A DNA stretch of 64,000 nt from Ancylomarina salipaludis (GCF_004122035.1 NZ_SAXA01000013.1:58374-122373), one strand, 5' to 3'. Shown: positions 8,728-16,970, counted from the stretch's first letter. Translations and numbers: made by a program. The notes: generated from the sequence alone by a model not told the origin.

Positions 8728-9435
8728 ATGATAGTTATAAAAGATCTAAGCAAAGTATTCAGAACTGAACAACTTGAGACCTCAGCCTTAAACAAAGTGA
8801 ATATCCACATAAAAAAAGGTGAATTTGTTACCATAATGGGACCTTCAGGCTGTGGTAAATCCACCCTATTAAATTTGATTGGTTTGCTGGATAAGCCCAC
8901 TGAAGGGAAATACATTTTCAACGGTATCGACATTTCTAAAGAAAATGAGAAAAACCTCACACAATACAGGAAAGGTAATATTGGTTTTATATTTCAAAGC
9001 TTTAACCTGATAGATGAACTAAATGTCTTTGAAAACGTAGAACTGCCCTTGGTGTATATGGGGATTTCGGCTTCAAAAAGAAAAATTGAAGTCGATAAAG
9101 TACTCAACCGAATGAATATCTCACATAGGGCAAAGCACTATCCGCAACAACTTTCGGGAGGACAGCAACAAAGAGTTGCCATAGCAAGAGCTGTTGTTTC
9201 TCAACCCAAACTCATTCTGGCCGATGAACCCACCGGAAATCTGGATTCGAAAAACGGAGCTGAAGTCATGCAACTGCTCTATGAGTTGAATATGGAAGGG
9301 ACCACCATTTTAATGGTAACGCACTCGCTAAAAGACTCGGAATATGCAGAGCGAATCATTCAATTATACGATGGCAAAATTGTATCTGAAAACAATAAAA
9401 TATCGCAAAATAGAGAGGCTATAGCCCTCAACTAG
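8728..9435 (+). CDS. ABC transporter ATP-binding protein (LolD/MacB type)
   Basis: The 235-residue ATPase has Walker A 'GPSGCGKSTLLN', Q-loop 'IFQSFNLIDEL', signature 'LSGGQQQRVAIARA', Walker B 'LILADEPTGNLDS' and the switch histidine in 'MVTHS'. The 'IDELNVFENVELPL' segment and overall length match the LolD/MacB/FtsE branch, which powers MacB/FtsX-type permeases working on periplasmic substrates rather than moving solutes through a pore. The matching permease is at 10832-13201, with an S51 peptidase gene between them. The gene is the first of the unit controlled by the sigma-54 promoter. Confidence 0.93.
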   Translation: MIVIKDLSKVFRTEQLETSALNKVNIHIKKGEFVTIMGPSGCGKSTLLNLIGLLDKPTEGKYIFNGIDISKENEKNLTQYRKGNIGFIFQSFNLIDELNVFENVELPLVYMGISASKRKIEVDKVLNRMNISHRAKHYPQQLSGGQQQRVAIARAVVSQPKLILADEPTGNLDSKNGAEVMQLLYELNMEGTTILMVTHSLKDSEYAERIIQLYDGKIVSENNKISQNREAIALN

Positions 9436-9464
9436 TAAAATATCTAGCAATCTTATTACATTTA

Positions 9465-9488
9465 TTTGCCCAAACTCTATTGGGCAAA
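9465..9488 (+). other. Perfect hairpin between ATPase and S51 peptidase genes
   Basis: tttgcccaa and ttgggcaaa form a perfect 9-bp stem with a 6-nt loop (actcta). No T-run follows, so it is not a standard terminator; it may stabilise or separate the transcripts. Confidence 0.6.
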
Positions 9489-9511
9489 GAACTCAATTAG
9501 AGATTTAACAA

Positions 9512-10744
9512 ATGAAGAAAACACTATTCTTTTTTATACTGGCAAGTATTTGTCAAATTACCTTTTCACAAAATAATACTAATTCCAAAATAGCAGAACA
9601 GACCATCTTTGTTTATGGCGGGAATAAAAACCTAAAATTCACACAATATATTGCTGATTTAACCCAAAAGTCAAACCCTAAAATTTGCTTTTTGCCTACT
9701 GCTAGTGCAGATAATGAAAGCAATATTAAAAGCTGGAATCACTACTGTAAAAAACTGGGTTTAAAATCTTATGTCCTGAGAGTTTGGGTAGCATCGAATA
9801 AAGACAATAAATCTTTTGAAGATATCTTGCTCAATATGGATGCAATTGTTGTTGGCGGGGGAAACACGTTGAATATGCTGGGTATTTGGAGAGCTCAAGG
9901 TATCGATACACTCTTACAGAAAGCACTTAATAAAGGAATAATCCTATCGGGTGGTAGTGCCGGATCACTTTGTTGGTTTGATTCAGGAATTAGCGATTCT
10001 CGTCCCGTAAACTTATCTGTAATAAACGGCATGTCATTTCTTCCCTTTAGTCATTGTCCTCATTATTCTGACAAGCGAAAAAAAGAAATTTATAACGAAC
10101 AAATAAAAAACAAGACCATAGGTGCCGGTTATGCTTGCGATGATAAATCAGGTATTCTGTTTAGAAATGGAAAGTATATCGAAACAGTCAGTCTGAATGA
10201 CATTAACCATTCGTATTACGTTTCTTTAAACAAGAATATTGTGCAGTCATCGAAACTGCCAAGTAGAATATTGGTAAATAAGGATGCATTATCAGTAAAA
10301 GACTATCAAACAATAGATATTAACAAAAAGGTGAAAGAATATGCCGAAATCAATAATCAAGATAGTCCTTTAAATGCGTTTATTTCCTTCAGATATATTA
10401 AAGCCAATGGACAGCAATCAAAATATAAAGCATTGACGTGTTCATTTCTACAAAAAAGTTCTAAAGATGCTATACCTGATATAGAAGTAGATGTAAAGAC
10501 TCGAGACAAAGAAATGAATACTATTGTGAATAAAGTATTTATTTATAATGATTTGATTGCAGGGGTTGTAAGTCAAATGTCAGATCGTGATTATTATTTA
10601 TGGTTTTTTTACAAAGAAGATGGTAAATGGTTGAATGCCGGCGAATATCTTGGTGGAGCAACAAAATTAGAATCTGAAATTACTTTTAGAGAAGAAGTTA
10701 AGATGCATTTAAAACGAATTAAAAAAACAACCCCAAACCGCTAA
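9512..10744 (+). CDS. Exported S51-family peptidase (cyanophycinase/dipeptidase E-like) with extra C-terminal domain
   Basis: The first 19-20 residues form a signal peptide ending 'ITFSQ', so the protein is periplasmic or surface-bound. Residues about 30-270 are an S51 serine peptidase domain. It has 'AIVVGGGNTLNMLG' and the nucleophile elbow 'LSGGSAGSLCWF' with S149 as likely catalytic serine, then 'SHCPHYSD' supplying the histidine. S51 enzymes include dipeptidase E (Asp-X dipeptides) and cyanophycinase (beta-Asp-Arg). The remaining ~130 residues ('NAFISFRYIKANGQ...WFFYKEDGKW') form a separate domain I do not recognise; an NTF2/SnoaL-like fold is possible. Lying between an ABC ATPase and its permease suggests a shared substrate or regulation. 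Confidence 0.82.
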   Translation: MKKTLFFFILASICQITFSQNNTNSKIAEQTIFVYGGNKNLKFTQYIADLTQKSNPKICFLPTASADNESNIKSWNHYCKKLGLKSYVLRVWVASNKDNKSFEDILLNMDAIVVGGGNTLNMLGIWRAQGIDTLLQKALNKGIILSGGSAGSLCWFDSGISDSRPVNLSVINGMSFLPFSHCPHYSDKRKKEIYNEQIKNKTIGAGYACDDKSGILFRNGKYIETVSLNDINHSYYVSLNKNIVQSSKLPSRILVNKDALSVKDYQTIDINKKVKEYAEINNQDSPLNAFISFRYIKANGQQSKYKALTCSFLQKSSKDAIPDIEVDVKTRDKEMNTIVNKVFIYNDLIAGVVSQMSDRDYYLWFFYKEDGKWLNAGEYLGGATKLESEITFREEVKMHLKRIKKTTPNR

Positions 10745-10831
10745 CACTAGTTAAATTATCATGGGCGGTTTGATAAGGTAATTCTTTGAAATCGCGTAAA
10801 AAAAACTTCACAAAACAAATAAAACAACACT

Positions 10832-13201
10832 ATGTTTCTATACAAACTCAAACTCTCCTTTCGAAGTCTGGCAAAGGACAAACTCAATTCCATCATCAAT
10901 ATCTTTGGGCTTGCTGTTGGTATGGCCGCAGTAATACTCATTTCCATATACGTTCAGCACGAACTAAGCTACGATAAGTTTAATACAAAGCATGAACGAA
11001 TTTATCATCTTATATCACTACTTAGCGATGCGGGTGATGACTTGCAACCCCTTGAAATTTGTAAACGTTTAACTCCTGAAAATTTTGCTAACGCAATACC
11101 CGAAATTGAAGAGATTACGCAACTCTATAGAGGATATACACAAAATGTAACAATAGGAGATCAACATTTCACAGGAATCCGCTGTCATTATGTCGACACA
11201 AACTTCCACAAGATATTTACACTGGAACCTATTGCCGGAGAATCAATCAACTTATTTTCGAACCCCAATGGTGTTGTGATGAATGCCACAACTGCAAAAA
11301 AACTCTTTGGAACCATTAATGCGGGTGGTAAAGAATTCAAAATGTTTGGCAGATTATTAAACGTAAATACAGTTGTAAAAGACCTTCCTCTCACTTCTCA
11401 TTACGATTTTGATATTCTTTTACCTTTTTCTGGTTTTTCAGGTCATGCAAATTTCAAAAGTATAGAATATCACACGTACGTTTTACTTAAACAAGGAGTT
11501 GATGAGCCTGCAATAATTAAAAAGATTGAGAATAGTTATTCCCAACTGCTTGATGATGCTTATGGACAATATGGAGAAAAAACCGGATCTTACTTACAAA
11601 AATTAACTGATATTCATTTAAAGTCAGACTATAGTCCTAGTCTGAAACCTGCTGGTGATATAAAGGCAATTTATGTCCATATTCTACTAGCTCTATTGAT
11701 ATTAGCCATAGCCATTGTTAATTTTGTCAACATAACCACTGCCCGTTATGATGATAAACTAAACCAAATAGGCATTAAAAAAGCCATTGGTGCTGAGCGA
11801 AGCGATTTGATTAGAGACTTTTTAGGGCGCACCCTATTAATGTCAATAATAGCACTCTTATTTGGTGTTATTATAGCCGAAATATTGCTCTCTTCCTTCG
11901 GAGATTTAATGAACCGAACATTAAGTATTGAATATTTATCAAACCCAATACTCTACTACGGACTTCCATCTATGACACTTATTGTGGGTTTACTTTCAGG
12001 CTTGTACCCTGCCCTTACCATTACTCGATACAATCCAGCTACCATTATTAAAGGCAATCTGCAAACTGGTAAAGGCAAAAATTTACTGTCTCGAATCCTG
12101 TTAATTTTTCAATTTTCGACTTCTATTGTTTTGATTTCTGTTGTCATTATCACACAGCAACAAATCAACTATATGAAAAAAACAGATTTAGGCTTCGAAC
12201 CTGAACATGTTATTGCAATAAATAACCTTAGTGGCTCACAAAAACAAGGCTATTCCACCATTAAACAAGAACTCTTAAAACTACCTGAAATAAGCTCGGT
12301 TAGTGCAAGTCATCACCTTCCCGGAGGTGGTGCAAGTGGCCAAATATTTCGCCTTTACGGTAGCGATGCTAAAACCACGAAAAAATTTGATGAATATCGT
12401 GTCAAACCCGATTATTTTAAAACTTTGAAGATACAAATCATAGAAGGGAAAGCATTTGATGAAAGTCAAGTTGAAAATTGCAGAGGAATCATCTTAAACG
12501 AAACTGCCGTAAAAAATCTTGAAATTGATAATCCTTTAGGCAAATTAGTTTGGTTTCATGAAGCAAAATATGAAATTCAAGCAGTTGTTAAAGATTTCCA
12601 TTATGCCTCCTTACACGAAAAAATTTCCCCATTAATGTTCACTTGCTTCAAACACAATGGAAATATCAACTTTGTATTACTTAAGGTAAAAACCAATGAT
12701 ATAAACGGTATATTATCGAAAGTAAAAGAGATTTTCAAAAATATTGATCCTTCAAGAACAAATTACCACCTATTTATCGATGATATCTGTCGTGATCGCT
12801 ATCAGCTGGAAGAAAGGTCACAAGCACTCACAAGCTACTCGTCTGTGCTCTCCATTTTATTAGCACTACTTGGCCTATATGCTCTGACACTATTTATCGT
12901 GCAAAAACGTACCAAAGAGATTGGTATTCGAAAAGTCAGCGGTGCAAGTGCATTACGAATAACAACATTATTCTTCGCTACTTTTGCAAAATGGCTAGCA
13001 CTTGCCTTTGTTATATCCATCCCAATATCGTGGTATATAATGAATCGATGGCTGGAACAATTTGCTTACAAAACACAAATCGGTGTCTTTCCTTTTCTAT
13101 TTTCAGGCCTACTAATCGCACTGTTTGCTTTACTCGTTGTTGGTGTACAAACCTGGAAGGCTGCCAACCAGAATCCTGTAGATTCGTTGCGAAGTGAGTA
13201 A
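10832..13201 (+). CDS. MacB/FtsX-type ABC transporter permease
   Basis: The 789-residue permease has the duplicated build common in Bacteroidota. An N-terminal membrane helix ('IINIFGLAVGMAAVILISIYV') is followed by a periplasmic MacB_PCD domain (about 45-275), three helices of an FtsX domain (about 280-400), a fourth long helix near 420-440, a second periplasmic domain (about 445-660) and a last FtsX block (about 670-785). Such permeases couple cytoplasmic ATP hydrolysis to movement of periplasmic domains and export peptides, lipids or antibiotics. Neither a membrane-fusion protein nor a TolC-like channel gene is nearby. It starts 87 nt after the S51 gene and is the last gene of the sigma-54 unit. 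Confidence 0.92.
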   Translation: MFLYKLKLSFRSLAKDKLNSIINIFGLAVGMAAVILISIYVQHELSYDKFNTKHERIYHLISLLSDAGDDLQPLEICKRLTPENFANAIPEIEEITQLYRGYTQNVTIGDQHFTGIRCHYVDTNFHKIFTLEPIAGESINLFSNPNGVVMNATTAKKLFGTINAGGKEFKMFGRLLNVNTVVKDLPLTSHYDFDILLPFSGFSGHANFKSIEYHTYVLLKQGVDEPAIIKKIENSYSQLLDDAYGQYGEKTGSYLQKLTDIHLKSDYSPSLKPAGDIKAIYVHILLALLILAIAIVNFVNITTARYDDKLNQIGIKKAIGAERSDLIRDFLGRTLLMSIIALLFGVIIAEILLSSFGDLMNRTLSIEYLSNPILYYGLPSMTLIVGLLSGLYPALTITRYNPATIIKGNLQTGKGKNLLSRILLIFQFSTSIVLISVVIITQQQINYMKKTDLGFEPEHVIAINNLSGSQKQGYSTIKQELLKLPEISSVSASHHLPGGGASGQIFRLYGSDAKTTKKFDEYRVKPDYFKTLKIQIIEGKAFDESQVENCRGIILNETAVKNLEIDNPLGKLVWFHEAKYEIQAVVKDFHYASLHEKISPLMFTCFKHNGNINFVLLKVKTNDINGILSKVKEIFKNIDPSRTNYHLFIDDICRDRYQLEERSQALTSYSSVLSILLALLGLYALTLFIVQKRTKEIGIRKVSGASALRITTLFFATFAKWLALAFVISIPISWYIMNRWLEQFAYKTQIGVFPFLFSGLLIALFALLVVGVQTWKAANQNPVDSLRSE

Positions 13202-13232
13202 TTATACCAATACTTTAAATTTATATTTAAAT

Positions 13233-13262
13233 AAAAACCTTAGAAATTTATCTAAGGTTTTT
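13233..13262 (+). terminator. Terminator after the ABC permease
   Basis: A perfect 12-bp stem (aaaaaccttaga / tctaaggttttt) with a 6-nt loop, 31 nt after the permease stop codon. Confidence 0.82.
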
Positions 13263-13263
13263 A

Positions 13264-13289
13264 CTTCCTGGATGTGGCCTTTTCGCTTT
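13264..13289 (+). repeat. 26-bp exact copy of the terminator right arm at 5762-5787
   Basis: The 26 nt starting cttcctggatgtggcctttt are identical at 5762-5787 and here; after one mismatch the next three bases also agree. At the first site they form the loop and right arm of a terminator. Here the left arm is missing and the piece directly abuts a different terminator. Confidence 0.85.
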
Positions 13290-13401
13290 CTATCCCTTCC
13301 TATTCCATTCTGCCACTTAAATATTATAAAACATAAAATCACTCATCGATTTTTCTTATGTTTGAATTTATTTTAATCAAACACCATTTAAAGTAAGCAT
13401 A

Positions 13402-13995
13402 ATGATCAGCACTTTACTCAAATTAAAAACAAAGCTCGGTTTCTTATTTATCTCGAGTATTCTCTTATCCAGCTGCGGCGTTATCATTGGGGGTAGCAAA
13501 TATTACGCGCACGTAACCGTTGAAAACCATCCTAAAGCCGTTATTTCATACGATGGTAAAACAAAAGGAGTTGGTGAAGCAGACTTTTTAGCTCCCAGAA
13601 GCTATGCGGATTCGTTTTCCATTTCAGTAAAAGAACCCGGCTGTGATGAACAAATTTTCGATTTTACTAAAAAAAGTTTTCGTGGATGGGCTCTAGCCGG
13701 AACTCTGGTAACCTGGACAGGAACAATAAGTGGTATACCTGTTCCTTGGGGTTTAATTGTAGATACTGCATCAGGCTCATTATGGAAACCCAACGTTCTC
13801 GAAGATGGAGTATCGAAAATCGATTATAAAAACTTTCACTACAGCCTCAACTACACAGGTTGCCCAGATGATTACAATGGACCTATTATAAAAACAAAAG
13901 CAGAAAGACTAACTGAACTAAAAAGACTACTGGATGAAGGCATTTTAACTCTAGAAGAATTTAATGCCGAGAAAAAGAAAATTCTATCCGAATAA
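13402..13995 (+). CDS. Lipoprotein with C-terminal SHOCT domain
   Basis: The 197-residue protein begins with a lipoprotein signal peptide whose lipobox 'LLSSC' puts the lipidated cysteine at C25. The middle (about 30-150) is beta-rich with a glycine-rich hydrophobic stretch ('GWALAGTLVTWTGTISGIPVPWG'), which may be membrane-inserted. The last ~32 residues ('RLTELKRLLDEGILTLEEFNAEKKKIL') match the short C-terminal SHOCT module, found at the ends of many unrelated proteins and thought to mediate oligomerisation. No enzymatic motif is visible. It is flanked by a terminator on one side and a large inverted repeat on the other, so it is probably a single-gene unit. Confidence 0.72.
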   Translation: MISTLLKLKTKLGFLFISSILLSSCGVIIGGSKYYAHVTVENHPKAVISYDGKTKGVGEADFLAPRSYADSFSISVKEPGCDEQIFDFTKKSFRGWALAGTLVTWTGTISGIPVPWGLIVDTASGSLWKPNVLEDGVSKIDYKNFHYSLNYTGCPDDYNGPIIKTKAERLTELKRLLDEGILTLEEFNAEKKKILSE

Positions 13996-14012
13996 GATGT
14001 TTTTGATGTTTT

Positions 14013-14057
14013 TTGAACCATTATCTCAGTTGCAATGTCAACTGGGATAATGTTCAA
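14013..14057. repeat. Long inverted repeat after the SHOCT lipoprotein gene
   Basis: The arms ttgaac-c-attatctcagttg and caactgggataatgttcaa pair over 19 positions with one bulged C and one G-U pair, around a 5-nt loop. There is no T-run on either strand, so it is not a classical intrinsic terminator. It may be a 3'-end stabiliser or a mobile hairpin element. Confidence 0.6.
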
Positions 14058-14262
14058 AACAAATGAACATTCCTACCTCTAAATCATTAATTCCATCCAA
14101 TTCAAACAAATCTCTTTTTCACAGTCTAAAAATTCAATTTATTCATTATTATAATTAAAAAGATTTCGCTAATATTAAGGTATTAAACTGGACTTAAAAA
14201 GCTTGTGCATCTCACATACACCTTCCTAGGTCAAGTCGTTTACCCCCTAAAAAAATTAAAAT

Positions 14263-15345
14263 ATGATTAGCAAAATCTACACGATTATTAAAGGAACAGG
14301 AAAATACATTCCCCACCTTCGAGTAAAAAATGAAGATTTCCTCAACAATACGTTTTATGATACTTACGGAAAAAAAGGTGAGAAATCGAATCAGGAAATA
14401 ACCGAGAAGTTTGAAGAGATTACCACCATTACTGAGAGACGACATGTTTCGAAAGATTTAGTCACTTCTGATATTGCTTTTTTTGCTGCTGAAGATGCCA
14501 TAATCAGTTCGAAAATTGATAAAGAAAAATTGGATTATATTATCGTCGCTCACAACTTTGGTGACGTGAAACACGATAACAGAAAGTCTGACCTTGTTCC
14601 CAGTTTGGCTGCACGTGTCAAGCATAAACTAAAAATTCAAAACCCAAACTGCATTGCTTACGATTTACCTTTTGGCTGTCCGGGCTGGTTACAAGCGACC
14701 ATTCAGGCTGATTATTACATTAAATCAGGCGATGCCAAACAAATACTGGTCATAGGGGCCGATGTTTTATCTCGTATTTCCGATCCACACGATAGAGACA
14801 GCATGCTATATGCCGATGGTGCAGGCGCTGTTATTTTAGAAGGAAAGGAAAGTGATACACCTATTGGTATATTAGCTCATACGACTCGATCAGATACCTA
14901 TCAGTTTTCAGAAATGTTGTATATGGATACCTCCTTCAATCCCGATAGTGAGCATAAGGATGCCTTATTTTTAAAAATGAATGGGCGTAAATTATACCAA
15001 TACGCATTGACAACTGTTCCCCAGGCTATTCAAGCCTGTCTTGAGAAAAGCAAAACGCCGCTAAGTGAAATCAAAAAAGTCTTAATTCATCAAGCCAATG
15101 GAAAAATGGATGATGCCATCTTAAAACGCTTATACGCCCTTTATGATATAAAGGAATTACCCAAAGACATCATGCCCATGACCATATCGTGGTTGGGGAA
15201 CTCTTCGGTTGCAACGGTGCCAACCCTGCTGGATTTGATATTAAAAGATGAGCTGAAACCTCACAAAATTAATGCAGGCGACAGTATTGTTTTTGCATCA
15301 GTGGGTGCTGGAATGAATATCAATGCCATGGTTTATAAAATGTAA
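14263..15345 (+). CDS. 3-oxoacyl-ACP synthase III family protein (FabH-like)
   Basis: The 360-residue protein has the thiolase fold of KAS III enzymes and the Cys-His-Asn triad: C139 in 'PFGCPGWLQ', histidine in 'VLIHQANGK' and asparagine in 'WLGNSSVATVP'. FabH condenses acetyl-CoA with malonyl-ACP to start fatty acid synthesis. At 360 residues it is longer than FabH (about 320), with a larger N-terminal cap ('NTFYDTYGKKGEKS'), and there is no other fatty-acid gene in the window. It may therefore be one of the divergent KAS III enzymes that make specialised acyl products. The start ATG at 14263 is well placed, and a strong terminator follows. Confidence 0.85.
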   Translation: MISKIYTIIKGTGKYIPHLRVKNEDFLNNTFYDTYGKKGEKSNQEITEKFEEITTITERRHVSKDLVTSDIAFFAAEDAIISSKIDKEKLDYIIVAHNFGDVKHDNRKSDLVPSLAARVKHKLKIQNPNCIAYDLPFGCPGWLQATIQADYYIKSGDAKQILVIGADVLSRISDPHDRDSMLYADGAGAVILEGKESDTPIGILAHTTRSDTYQFSEMLYMDTSFNPDSEHKDALFLKMNGRKLYQYALTTVPQAIQACLEKSKTPLSEIKKVLIHQANGKMDDAILKRLYALYDIKELPKDIMPMTISWLGNSSVATVPTLLDLILKDELKPHKINAGDSIVFASVGAGMNINAMVYKM

Positions 15346-15364
15346 TTTGCTCTATTATCAATAT

Positions 15365-15412
15365 AAAATGGCGGCTTATTACCTTAATTAGGTTATAAGC
15401 CGCCATTTTTAT
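15365..15412. terminator. Bidirectional terminator between KAS III and fnr-like genes
   Basis: aaaatggcggcttat... pairs with ...ataagccgccattttt to form a stem of about 15 bp with T-runs on both strands. It lies between two converging genes. Confidence 0.88.
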
Positions 15413-15436
15413 TTATAAGTCGTTTAAAATCTCAAT

Positions 15437-16132
15437 CTAGCCATTCTCACAAATCATTTCCAGTCTTTTCCGATCTGATATTTCTATTGTTTTTCCATCC
15501 ACAATAATCAATTTGTCTTCCTTAAATTCTTTAATCACACGAGACAAACTCTCAACCGACAAAACAGTCAATTCGGCCAGATCTTTTCTAGATAAAGCTA
15601 AGTTAAAGCGAGGACTCTCATATATTCTATTGGATAGACAAAGTAGTATTTCTGCTAACCTTCCACTAGATTGCTTTTGAGTTAAACAAAATAGGCGACT
15701 GTAAGACCGAATTGTATTCTCGTTCAAACGAGCTATCAATTTAGCCGCAAAGCTCGCATTAAGCTCTAACAAATTACTCAAAGCTGTCATATCGAACAAA
15801 CAAACGGTTGTTTCCTCGTAGGCTACTGCTGTATAGTGGAATATATTTTTTCCAAATAAAGACTGTAATCCGATAAGATATCCATCCTTTTCAATGGTCA
15901 AAATAATGTTCTTCCCATTGTTGCCTTCTATATAGAGTTTTACAAATCCACTCCTAATATAGATCACATGTGAGGCTAACATTCCCTGCTTGCAGATGAC
16001 TTCCCCCTTATTAAATGTCACCTCGAGGCGTCCTTCTTCAATCATTTCCAACTGAGAATCGTTCAACTCCTTAAAACATTCTGATTTGGTTAAACAATTC
16101 TTACAAGTGACTGATTTTTCTGGGATAGGCAT
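15437..16132 (-). CDS. FNR-type oxygen-sensing transcription regulator
   Basis: This 231-residue Crp/Fnr-family protein carries the cysteine pattern of E. coli FNR: C10-x2-C13-x5-C19 at the N-terminus and a fourth cysteine C111 in 'TTVCLFDM', 92 residues later (93 in FNR). These four would hold an oxygen-labile [4Fe-4S] cluster. A cyclic-nucleotide-binding-like domain spans about 25-140 and a winged helix about 155-225. The recognition helix 'LSVESLSRVIKEF' keeps FNR's E-x2-SR contacts, so a TTGAT-N4-ATCAA-like site is expected. It is divergent from the rhodanese/psrABC locus, its likely target. Oxygen sensing is inferred from the cysteines, not shown. Confidence 0.88.
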   Translation of the reverse strand: MPIPEKSVTCKNCLTKSECFKELNDSQLEMIEEGRLEVTFNKGEVICKQGMLASHVIYIRSGFVKLYIEGNNGKNIILTIEKDGYLIGLQSLFGKNIFHYTAVAYEETTVCLFDMTALSNLLELNASFAAKLIARLNENTIRSYSRLFCLTQKQSSGRLAEILLCLSNRIYESPRFNLALSRKDLAELTVLSVESLSRVIKEFKEDKLIIVDGKTIEISDRKRLEMICENG

Positions 16133-16433
16133 AATATTCCGGGTTTATATTTTAGATATAGAAATCTAAATATATACAAATCTATCAAAATGAAACATGT
16201 TTTATATCAATTTTCAGCATGTAATAGATCAAGTTTTCTTACCAATTATCTCAAGTTTTTTATTGCATATTCCAAAAATCAACTTGAGCTATTCCATTAC
16301 AAATCACAAGTATATCTACCAATAAAGCTCTAATATTACATTAAAGAAATTAATCGTTATTCAGCAGCTGATTTTAAAGACAAATTTATTAAGCGCATTT
16401 TCCATAAGAACTAACCCAAAACCTCAAAAGCAT
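16133..16433. promoter_or_regulatory. Divergent control region between the fnr-like gene and the sulfur locus
   Basis: This 301-bp AT-rich region separates the regulator from the first rhodanese gene. Several ATCAA half-sites of the FNR box are present (for example in tatatcaatttt near 16203 and agatcaagtttt near 16228), but no full TTGAT-N4-ATCAA site was found by eye. I see no coding sequence in it. It must hold the promoters of both divergent units. Confidence 0.45.
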
Positions 16434-16970
16434 ATGAAGACAATAAAAGTCCTTCTGTCCATCACCCTAATGACATTGATATGGGGATGCAGTATGAAGA
16501 GTATACCAGAAGAAAAAGTTTATAAAAATGTTGATGAAATGATCGCAGAAGCACGATCCTTAACATCAGATATGAGCGTTGATGACTTTCATGCATTAAT
16601 GAACAGCGACTCAGCTTATATTCTTATAGATGTTCGCTTACCCGAAGAGCACAAAAAAGGTTTCATTCCGGGTTCAATTTCAATTCCACGTGGCGTAATC
16701 GAGTTTCGTATTGCCAGCGAAAAAGTTTGGGATGAAGAAGGTATGTATGTTCCTGAGAAAAACGAGATGCTTGTTTTGTATTGTAAGAAATCGAAACGAG
16801 GTGCTTTAGCTGCCCTTGCTCTTAAACAACTTGGCTATATCAATGTGAAAAATATTAATGGAGGCTGGACAGATTGGCATGCCAAATACCCGGAAATAAA
16901 AGAAGATAAAATTGAAGCTGGTGCCCAAGTCAGTGCTGCTGCTGAAGAAGAAGAATCAGGAGGCTGCTAA
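16434..16970 (+). CDS. Rhodanese-domain lipoprotein
   Basis: The 178-residue protein has a lipoprotein signal ('TLIWGCS', lipidated C19), so it sits on the periplasmic side of a membrane. A single rhodanese domain covers about 45-155. The substrate loop starts with C117 in 'VLYCKKSKRG', whose positive charges suit thiosulfate or polysulfide sulfane sulfur; 'LIDVRLPEEHKKGFIPGS' is the usual CH2A-type entry motif. An acidic tail ends in '...EEEESGGC', leaving a second exposed cysteine at the very C-terminus, which is unusual. The gene opens the sulfur-respiration cluster and is followed after 49 nt by another rhodanese lipoprotein. Expected role: capture or transfer of sulfane sulfur in the periplasm, as Sud does in Wolinella. 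Confidence 0.88.
   Translation: MKTIKVLLSITLMTLIWGCSMKSIPEEKVYKNVDEMIAEARSLTSDMSVDDFHALMNSDSAYILIDVRLPEEHKKGFIPGSISIPRGVIEFRIASEKVWDEEGMYVPEKNEMLVLYCKKSKRGALAALALKQLGYINVKNINGGWTDWHAKYPEIKEDKIEAGAQVSAAAEEEESGGC

Noticed and set aside
14013..14057. Intrinsic terminator after the SHOCT lipoprotein gene
   Set aside because: The stem is long, but no T-run follows on either strand, so it is listed only as an inverted repeat.
16133..16433. Exact FNR box TTGAT-N4-ATCAA in the divergent region
   Set aside because: Only half-sites (ATCAA) were found by eye; no full palindrome, so no binding site is annotated.
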